64,000 nt of DNA, taken from contig JAWKTX010000010.1 in NCBI GenBank assembly GCA_041398825.1, positions 1-64,000 on the forward strand, in the 5' to 3' direction. A program made the position numbers and the translations under genes. The DNA is from Planctomycetaceae bacterium. Lineage in GTDB: Bacteria > Planctomycetota > Planctomycetia > Planctomycetales > Planctomycetaceae. Of the stretch, positions 58,606-64,000 are shown piece after piece. The notes under the pieces were generated by a model. The model saw only the letters and a list, made by a program, of their open reading frames with translations, ran no database searches and was not told where the DNA came from. How positions within the stretch are numbered: position 1 is the stretch's first letter; each line of letters begins with the position of its first letter.

Positions 58606-60111
58606 CTAACGCCGGACCTGACTGTTGCTCTGCAGCGTCTTCAGCATCTGTTGCAGTTCAGTCACTTTCTCCGGGTGGCGTGCGGATAAGTCATGCTTTT
58701 GGGACAGGTCAGCCGACAGATCATACAATGCTGCCGGGCCTGCTTCCCTGGTGTAGCCGTTGGCCATATCGAACCAGGCGGGAACAGCAGAAATGCCGCC
58801 GCTCCTGGCCTGAATCAGCACCCAGTTCTCATGCCTGAGCGCGTAGCCGTTGGCATTGGTGTTGTGCACAATTGTTTGTCGCTGGCTGGGCCCGCCTTTC
58901 AGAAGCTCCAGTTGGTTGTAGCTGTCCTCAGCAGTTCCCGGTGGAAGCGTCGCCCCCACGATCGCAGCAATGGTCGCGTGAAGATCAATCTGACTAATCA
59001 ATCCATCGCTCACGGTCCCCGGCTTCACCATGCCGGGCCAGCGAACGATGAAGGGAACGCGATGGCCGCCTTCCCACAGATCCCGTTTCAAACCTCGCAG
59101 CGGTCCCATGCTGCGGTGCTGATAATTTCTGACGCGATCATAGGCATAGCGTTCCGGTCCGTTGTCTGCGGTGAAGATCACCAAAGTGTTCTGATCGAAG
59201 CCTTTGTCTTTCAAAGCCGCCAGAACCTGCCCCACCGTGTCGTCCGTCTGAACCATGAAGTCGCCATATCCATTCGCCCGGGACTTACCTTCGAAGTCCT
59301 TTGTCGGAACGATGGGTGCATGCGGAGAAGTGAAAGGAAAATACAGAAAGAACGGCTGATCGGCAGACTGCTGATGAATCCAGTCGACCGCTTTGGTTGT
59401 CAGAGCAGGCATCACGGCCCAGAAGTCCCAGTCCTTCACGGACGGCCCGGGTCGCGCTTCCCAGCTGCCTTCTGCGGTTGCGGCCGTCGTTTCCAGCTGC
59501 ACTGTCGGCGGCGTGATAATTCGATCATTTTCAATCCAGGCGTACGGAGGAAAATTGGGAACGTCATCGCCAAAGTAATAATCGAACCCGTGATCCAGCG
59601 GCCCGTCAGGAATTGGACGGGTCCAGTCGAAGGCGTCGGCCATCCACGCCGTTTTCCGTTTGTCGACAGTGATCGGCCTGGCCTGAGGGTCTCGCAAGGC
59701 TTCCCAGTTCCAGCCCGGATGCCACTTACCAATGCAGGCGGTTTGGTAGCCTTTGCCCTTCAGGACCTCTGCCATTGTCAGACGATCGGCATCCATCACC
59801 GACTGGTCGAAAGAGTTCACAATTCCGTGAAACTTCCTCCAGTGGTAGCGTCCATGCAGCAATGCATACCGGCTGGGTGTGCAGATGCCGGATGAGCTGT
59901 GAGCATCGGTCCAGCGGGTGCCTTCGCGAGCCAGCTGGTCCAGATGCGGCGTGGGTATCTTTGAGTCCGGATTCTGAATTCCCAGGTCGCCCCAACCCAT
60001 GTCGTCTGCGTACAGAATGACAATATTTGGTCGTCTCAATTCTTCCGCAGTCGCCGCCAGCGAAACCATGAATGCAGCGGCCGCGACGGCCGCAAATCGA
60101 CACACGGACAT
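58606..60111 (-). CDS. Formylglycine-dependent sulfatase
   Basis: About 501 aa from MSVCRFAAVAAAAFMVSLAA. The frame is open farther upstream, but this ATG gives the signal peptide. Alkaline-phosphatase-fold sulfatase: NIVILYADDMGWGDLG (metal Asp residues), the modified Cys in CTPSR (residues 77-81; CxPSR), GYQTACIGKWHPGWN, FTSPHAPIVPTKDFEGKSR and TLVIFTADNGPERYAYDRVR. Secreted; hydrolyses sulfate esters of polysaccharides (substrate unknown). No formylglycine-generating enzyme is in the window. Confidence 0.95.
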   Translation of the reverse strand: MSVCRFAAVAAAAFMVSLAATAEELRRPNIVILYADDMGWGDLGIQNPDSKIPTPHLDQLAREGTRWTDAHSSSGICTPSRYALLHGRYHWRKFHGIVNSFDQSVMDADRLTMAEVLKGKGYQTACIGKWHPGWNWEALRDPQARPITVDKRKTAWMADAFDWTRPIPDGPLDHGFDYYFGDDVPNFPPYAWIENDRIITPPTVQLETTAATAEGSWEARPGPSVKDWDFWAVMPALTTKAVDWIHQQSADQPFFLYFPFTSPHAPIVPTKDFEGKSRANGYGDFMVQTDDTVGQVLAALKDKGFDQNTLVIFTADNGPERYAYDRVRNYQHRSMGPLRGLKRDLWEGGHRVPFIVRWPGMVKPGTVSDGLISQIDLHATIAAIVGATLPPGTAEDSYNQLELLKGGPSQRQTIVHNTNANGYALRHENWVLIQARSGGISAVPAWFDMANGYTREAGPAALYDLSADLSQKHDLSARHPEKVTELQQMLKTLQSNSQVRR

Positions 60112-60266
60112 CCCCACATCAATTCTCCCGACAAATACAAACAACGACGTCCATTGATTCAACCGGAACCACTCCCGGACGTGCATCCGGAATAGATCCT
60201 GCTGGCATTCCGGCAGGCACCCATCTGCCGATCGTCTTCGACACGATGTCCCGGACATGGCGTTCG

Positions 60267-60363
60267 CTGTCCGTTGAAAAACCGGGACAGGCACGCGAGA
60301 CGACTGAAAACCGTGGTGTTTTAAGGTCTCCTGCTCGAGCCGGTCCGGGATTTCAACAGGCTG
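60267..60363 (-). repeat. Short inverted-repeat element, copy 4 (MITE-like)
   Basis: A 97-bp unit starting CTGTCCGTTGAAAAACCGGG and ending TTTCAACAGGCTG. It lies 13 bp from the stop codon of the CobW gene. Its reverse complement aligns along the full length with the 38,641 and 11,966 copies. Its terminal repeats are the least diverged. Confidence 0.85.
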
Positions 60364-60376
60364 TGAGCGAATGCCG

Positions 60377-61630
60377 TTAGTGATCGTGGTCGTGATCACA
60401 ATCATGATCATGATCGTGCTCGTGGTCTTCAAAATCCTGATCCCACGATTCAAAAGGATCTTCGTAATCGGCCCAGCCATCCGGTCCCTGACCGTACTCT
60501 TCATCCGTGAGCAGACATGCCTCCAGGGCAGCTCGGACGGAATTGATCTCCATCTCCTGGCCGATGAAGACCAGTTCCTGCCGGCGATCGCCATAGGGCT
60601 CCTGCCAGACGGATTCGATCTGCGAGATCATTTCCGGTTCGTCGGTGGGCCATTCTTCTTTCGGCGCTTCGGCCCACCATTCTCCACCGGGCTCAGCACT
60701 CAACACCTGTCCGGCCTGCGACCAGTAACCGGCGAGAGAATTGCGAGTTGCGAGCCAGAAATAACCGCGAGATCTGAGGATGGCGTTCACGCATTCGTCG
60801 TTCATCCAGAAATCGAAGAAGCGTTGAGGGTGAAAGGGGCGACGCGCTTCAAACACGAAACCACTGATCCCATTCTCCGGTGTCGCCGCCGCTTCACCTT
60901 CCAGAGCAGAGCCGGAACCTTCAACAGCCTGCCCTGCCCATTCGAGACTGTATCGATTGGTATTCATGACCAGAGAAGGGTCCACATGCCCAAAGCGGGA
61001 CTCAATGACAAGTGCTTCGGGGTTCATTCGCTGCACAAGCGACTTCAGGGCAGCAAGCTGATCGGCTGCGACCAGATCGCATTTATTGATGACAACAACG
61101 TTGGCAAACTCCACCTGATCCGCCAGCAGAAGAGAGATATCGCGATCATCAGAATCTTCTCCGGCGCCAAGGTTTCGATCGGCCAGTTCTTCTGTCGACA
61201 TGTAGTCTTCCATGAACTTCTGCGCATCGACAACAGTGACCAGGGTATCGAGTCGAACAATCTCGCTGAGGGCGTCGCCAGCGTCATCGACAAACGCAAA
61301 GGTTTCCGCAATCGGAATGGGTTCAGAAACGCCACTCGACTCAATCAGCAGATAGTCCCACGAGCCATCCTGAGCAATCGTCACAATCTCCTGCAGAAGA
61401 TCTTCACGCAGCGTACAGCAGATGCAGCCGCTGGAAAGCTCGACCAGATGTTCCTGAGCTTCCGAGACATTGATATGAGATTCAGTGGCTGCGGACTGTT
61501 CTTCCCCCACCGCGCTGTTAACGATGATGGCAATCTTCAGGTCAGGCTGACTCGCCAGCAGATGATTCAGAACTGTTGTTCGTCCAGCTCCAACGAAGCC
61601 GGACAGGATGGTAACGGGTAGTGGAGTCAT
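60377..61630 (-). CDS. CobW/COG0523-family GTPase, atypical P-loop
   Basis: 417 aa. Zinc-metallochaperone-type G3E GTPase. Walker A reads GFVGAGRTTVLNHLL; the lysine normally at position 17 is Arg. CICC (69-72) is the CxCC metal motif, and INKCDLV (NKxD) gives guanine specificity. SSGVSEP and the C-terminal CobW_C block (GISGFVFEARRPFHPQRFFD) are present. The tail is His/Asp-rich (HEHDHDHDCDHDHDH), a typical metal-collecting end. The substitution probably lowers but need not abolish nucleotide binding. The stop is adjacent to repeat copy 4. Confidence 0.92.
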   Translation of the reverse strand: MTPLPVTILSGFVGAGRTTVLNHLLASQPDLKIAIIVNSAVGEEQSAATESHINVSEAQEHLVELSSGCICCTLREDLLQEIVTIAQDGSWDYLLIESSGVSEPIPIAETFAFVDDAGDALSEIVRLDTLVTVVDAQKFMEDYMSTEELADRNLGAGEDSDDRDISLLLADQVEFANVVVINKCDLVAADQLAALKSLVQRMNPEALVIESRFGHVDPSLVMNTNRYSLEWAGQAVEGSGSALEGEAAATPENGISGFVFEARRPFHPQRFFDFWMNDECVNAILRSRGYFWLATRNSLAGYWSQAGQVLSAEPGGEWWAEAPKEEWPTDEPEMISQIESVWQEPYGDRRQELVFIGQEMEINSVRAALEACLLTDEEYGQGPDGWADYEDPFESWDQDFEDHEHDHDHDCDHDHDH

Positions 61631-61812
61631 AAGTTTTTCGCCAACGGGGAAATCTACAGCGTGGTTAAGTTTCTTGAATGGCCAGTCTATCCTCGAATCT
61701 CATGTTCTCCAGCAGCCCGTGGGCGGTGGCGTTTGTTTTGCGACGATTTGTCGCCACAATCTCGCGTTTTCCGGTTCTGTATGGACCTCCGAAGACACCA
61801 AGGGCCTTTTCG

Positions 61813-63453
61813 ATGAAATCATCGCGGATCCACGTCCCTACCATTCGACGCTATCTTGTGCCATTCGACCTCAAGCGAGTGCCGCACCTGTTCACGGACG
61901 TGCTTGTCATTGGTGGTGGCATCGCGGGCATTCGTGCCGCGCTGGCTGTGGATCCTTCGTTGAGAACCGTCGTCGTCACCAAAGATACTTTGCAGCATTC
62001 CAACAGCACTTATGCTCAGGGAGGAATTGCAGGGGTTCTGGATCCACTGGACGATTTTGCCGCACACGTCAACGACACCATGAATGCCGGCAAAGGACTG
62101 TGCCATCAGGATGTTGTCGAACTTGTCATTCGGGAAGCACCACAACGCATTCGAGAACTGATTTCCTACGGAGCCGCATTCGACAAGGTGGACGGGCAGC
62201 TGGCTCTGACGCTCGAAGGTGGCCATAGTCATCCTCGTGTCGCACATGCATTAGGCGATGCAACTGGCATGGAGGTGATGCGGGCGATGCTGAGAACGGC
62301 CGGCGAAGCGGATCACATCGACCTCTGGCCACAAACATTCACAATTGACCTACTTACCTCTGAAGGAATCTGCCGCGGCGCGCTGGTATGGAATGCCAAC
62401 CATGGCCGTACATTCGTCTGGGCCAAACAGACTATTCTGTGTACCGGTGGAGCTGGCGCGATCTACCGTGAAACAACCAATCCACAGATCGCCACCGCCG
62501 ACGGACATGCACTGGCATACCGCGCGGGATGCGAACTGCGCGATATGGAATTCATGCAATTCCACCCAACCGTGCTTTATATCGCTGGAAGCTCACGACA
62601 CCTGATTACGGAGGCCGTTCGAGGCGAAGGAGCGCACCTTGTCGATTGTAACGGCCACCGCTTTATGCCGGATTACGACGAAGCAGCTGAACTCGCGCCA
62701 CGCGACGTCGTCAGCCAGTCGATTACAAGACAAATGGCAAAGACATCTCATCCATGCGTCTATCTGGATCTGTCTCACATTGATGCCGATCACGTGCGAA
62801 AGCGATTCCCCCATATTCGAAAGGTATGCGCAGATTTCGGTCTGGACCTCACAACCGACCGCGTCCCTGTTCGCCCGGGGGCACATTACATGGTTGGCGG
62901 CGTAACCACCGACGAAGATGGTCAAACCACACTCCCGGGACTTTGGGCCGCGGGCGAAGTCACGTCAACAGGTCTGCATGGCGCCAATCGCCTGGCAAGT
63001 AACAGCCTGCTGGAAGGTGTCGTTTTCGGACTTCGATGTGGTCAGAACGCCGGAATCGCCGCTCTCCAGCAACCCGACCAGTTCACAGCCCCCCGCATTG
63101 AACGCGAGGAACATCCGCCACGCCCGGTTGATGATGAACAACTTGACCTGACCGACCTGCGAAACGCATTGCGAAGTCTGATGTGGAGAAGCGTAGGAAT
63201 CAGCCGCAACGAACAGGATCTGATCTCTGCCCGACAGCAACTGGATTTCTGGGCAAACTACGTTTGCCGCCGGGACCTGAATGAACCCGCCGGCTGGGAA
63301 CTTCAAAACATGATGCTTGTCGGCCGTATTATGGCGGCTGCCGCACTGGAACGAAGAGAAAGCCGCGGCGTCCATGCCCGCAGTGATTACCCCTCGGCGG
63401 ACGAAAAGCAACGCGGCCACATTTGCCTGGATTACAAAGAAATAAGTGTTTAA
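61813..63453 (+). CDS. nadB: L-aspartate oxidase
   Basis: FAD enzyme that oxidises aspartate to iminoaspartate for quinolinate/NAD synthesis. About 546 aa from MKSSRIHVPTIRRY; this ATG is preferred because the conserved fold starts soon after, whereas a longer frame adds 45 residues. The dinucleotide motif is DVLVIGGGIAGIRAAL. Also THGGHSHPRVAHA-like TLEGGHSHPRVAHALGDATG, AGAIYRETTNPQIATADGHA, FMQFHPTVLY, LITEAVRGEGAHLV and GGVTTDEDGQTTLPGLWAAG. It is divergent from the CobW gene. nadA and nadC are not in the window. Confidence 0.95.
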   Translation: MKSSRIHVPTIRRYLVPFDLKRVPHLFTDVLVIGGGIAGIRAALAVDPSLRTVVVTKDTLQHSNSTYAQGGIAGVLDPLDDFAAHVNDTMNAGKGLCHQDVVELVIREAPQRIRELISYGAAFDKVDGQLALTLEGGHSHPRVAHALGDATGMEVMRAMLRTAGEADHIDLWPQTFTIDLLTSEGICRGALVWNANHGRTFVWAKQTILCTGGAGAIYRETTNPQIATADGHALAYRAGCELRDMEFMQFHPTVLYIAGSSRHLITEAVRGEGAHLVDCNGHRFMPDYDEAAELAPRDVVSQSITRQMAKTSHPCVYLDLSHIDADHVRKRFPHIRKVCADFGLDLTTDRVPVRPGAHYMVGGVTTDEDGQTTLPGLWAAGEVTSTGLHGANRLASNSLLEGVVFGLRCGQNAGIAALQQPDQFTAPRIEREEHPPRPVDDEQLDLTDLRNALRSLMWRSVGISRNEQDLISARQQLDFWANYVCRRDLNEPAGWELQNMMLVGRIMAAAALERRESRGVHARSDYPSADEKQRGHICLDYKEISV

Positions 63454-63751
63454 AAATACACCACCAGGGACGCCCATTCGCTTGGGCGAATCTCCGGTCG
63501 ACCGCTGATCCGGCGATCTGATGGTTGGATTTCAAGTGCGCTGACGTCTGTAGTCGAAATGCCTCGAAGCAATTGCACACATTAACCCGCATTGTTCAGG
63601 ACTCCGGCGGAAGTGCACGGGGTCGCACACTAAACAGTCGATCACACGCAATGCGGGTAGGACCGGGGATTATTTGGTTTCCTGTGAATACGGACCCCGA
63701 TGTGACACGCGACAATTGACTTGAATGTGAAGAAATGTAAATACTGTGTAT

Positions 63752-63784
63752 GGGAAGTCCGATGAACCGTTTCCGGGACTTCCC
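63752..63784 (+). terminator. 9-bp hairpin upstream of the DUF1559 gene
   Basis: GGGAAGTCC (63,752-63,760) pairs with GGACTTCCC (63,776-63,784), followed by a T-rich stretch ending about 20 bp before the DUF1559 ribosome site. It may be a terminator or an element in the leader of that gene. The 63,454-63,751 stretch before it holds no gene I can support. Confidence 0.5.
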
Positions 63785-63822
63785 TTTGTCGTTCTTGTTC
63801 TCGTTTTTCTCAAGGAGTTCAA

Positions 63823-64000
63823 ATGAAGAAAACACGTTTGTCGAAGGCTGGGTTCACGCTCATCGAGCTGCTGGTCGTCATTGCTATCATCGCGATTCTG
63901 ATCGCACTTCTTCTTCCTGCTGTTCAGCAGGCACGCGAAGCAGCACGAAGAACTCAGTGCAAAAACAATCTCAAACAAATGGGATTGGCCATTCACAACT
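63823..64000 (+). CDS. DUF1559 prepilin-like protein (cut by the window end)
   Basis: The first 59 codons are present; the rest is outside the window. The type-IV-pilin N-terminal methylation motif is GFTLIELLVVIAIIAILIAL, followed by LPAVQQAREAARRTQCKNNL, the exact opening of the planctomycete DUF1559 family. AAGGAG lies 5 nt upstream of the ATG. These proteins are processed and exported by type II/IV pilus-like machinery; planctomycetes encode dozens of them. Confidence 0.95.
   Translation, partial: MKKTRLSKAGFTLIELLVVIAIIAILIALLLPAVQQAREAARRTQCKNNLKQMGLAIHN

Noticed and set aside
60372..60594. N-terminal extension of the sulfatase reading frame overlapping the CobW gene
   Set aside because: The signal peptide begins at 60,111; upstream codons mirror the His-rich CobW tail on the same strand in another frame and cross a repeat element.

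Overview
The window looks like chromosomal DNA from a member of the Planctomycetota (Planctomycetales/Planctomycetaceae-like). Markers for this are a DUF1559-type prepilin (right edge), a DUF1501 protein, a formylglycine sulfatase, a PVC-type propeller/heme-binding protein fused to DUF1080, a Planctomycete-cytochrome/WD40 giant, and many small exported proteins of unknown function. This placement rests on family content, not on a database search.

Layout. 0-11 kb: pyruvate kinase, menaquinone methyltransferase (ubiE), hemB, and a minus-strand operon of two NuoL/NuoM-like subunits plus a SulP permease whose C-terminus carries STAS and PII-like (SbtB-like) domains. I read this operon as an inorganic-carbon uptake module. 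A frame-broken exported gene lies upstream of it. 11-14.6 kb: two copies of a 95-97 bp inverted-repeat element, a small exported ORF and a VWA protein. 14.6-24 kb: ilvE-tatC-WD40 (minus), aquaglyceroporin, a DUF485/sodium:solute symporter pair, a DUF1501 protein and a C26 amidotransferase-like protein that lacks its nucleophile. 24-38.6 kb: YheT-like hydrolase, an atypical ketosynthase, small exported proteins and lipoproteins, the 1409-aa DUF1080/propeller/cytochrome protein, and a secreted NVQHH-repeat protein.

38.6-51.3 kb differs from everything else. It begins with another copy of the short element and an N-terminally missing ISL3 transposase. Seven or eight recognisable genes on both strands follow: USP, SLC13-type permease, sialate O-acetylesterase, membrane glycosyltransferase, SGNH/PVC propeller protein, ABC ATPase, ABC permease and the front half of a HEAT protein. 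All are broken by single-base indels, while the residues between breaks stay conserved. Most breaks that I could resolve fall in short homopolymer runs, so a local sequence-quality defect is a serious alternative to true gene decay.

51.3-64 kb is clean again: the intact end of the HEAT protein, a LuxR-type regulator, an RluA/TruC-like pseudouridine synthase, the cytochrome/WD40 protein, a sulfatase and serine-hydrolase pair, a CobW-type GTPase with an unusual P-loop, nadB, and the start of a DUF1559 prepilin. Nothing here is a textbook defence island or CRISPR locus. The most original items are the SulP-STAS-PII fusion with its proton-channel partners, the four-copy short inverted-repeat element, the three enzymes with altered catalytic residues, and the homopolymer-frameshift block.
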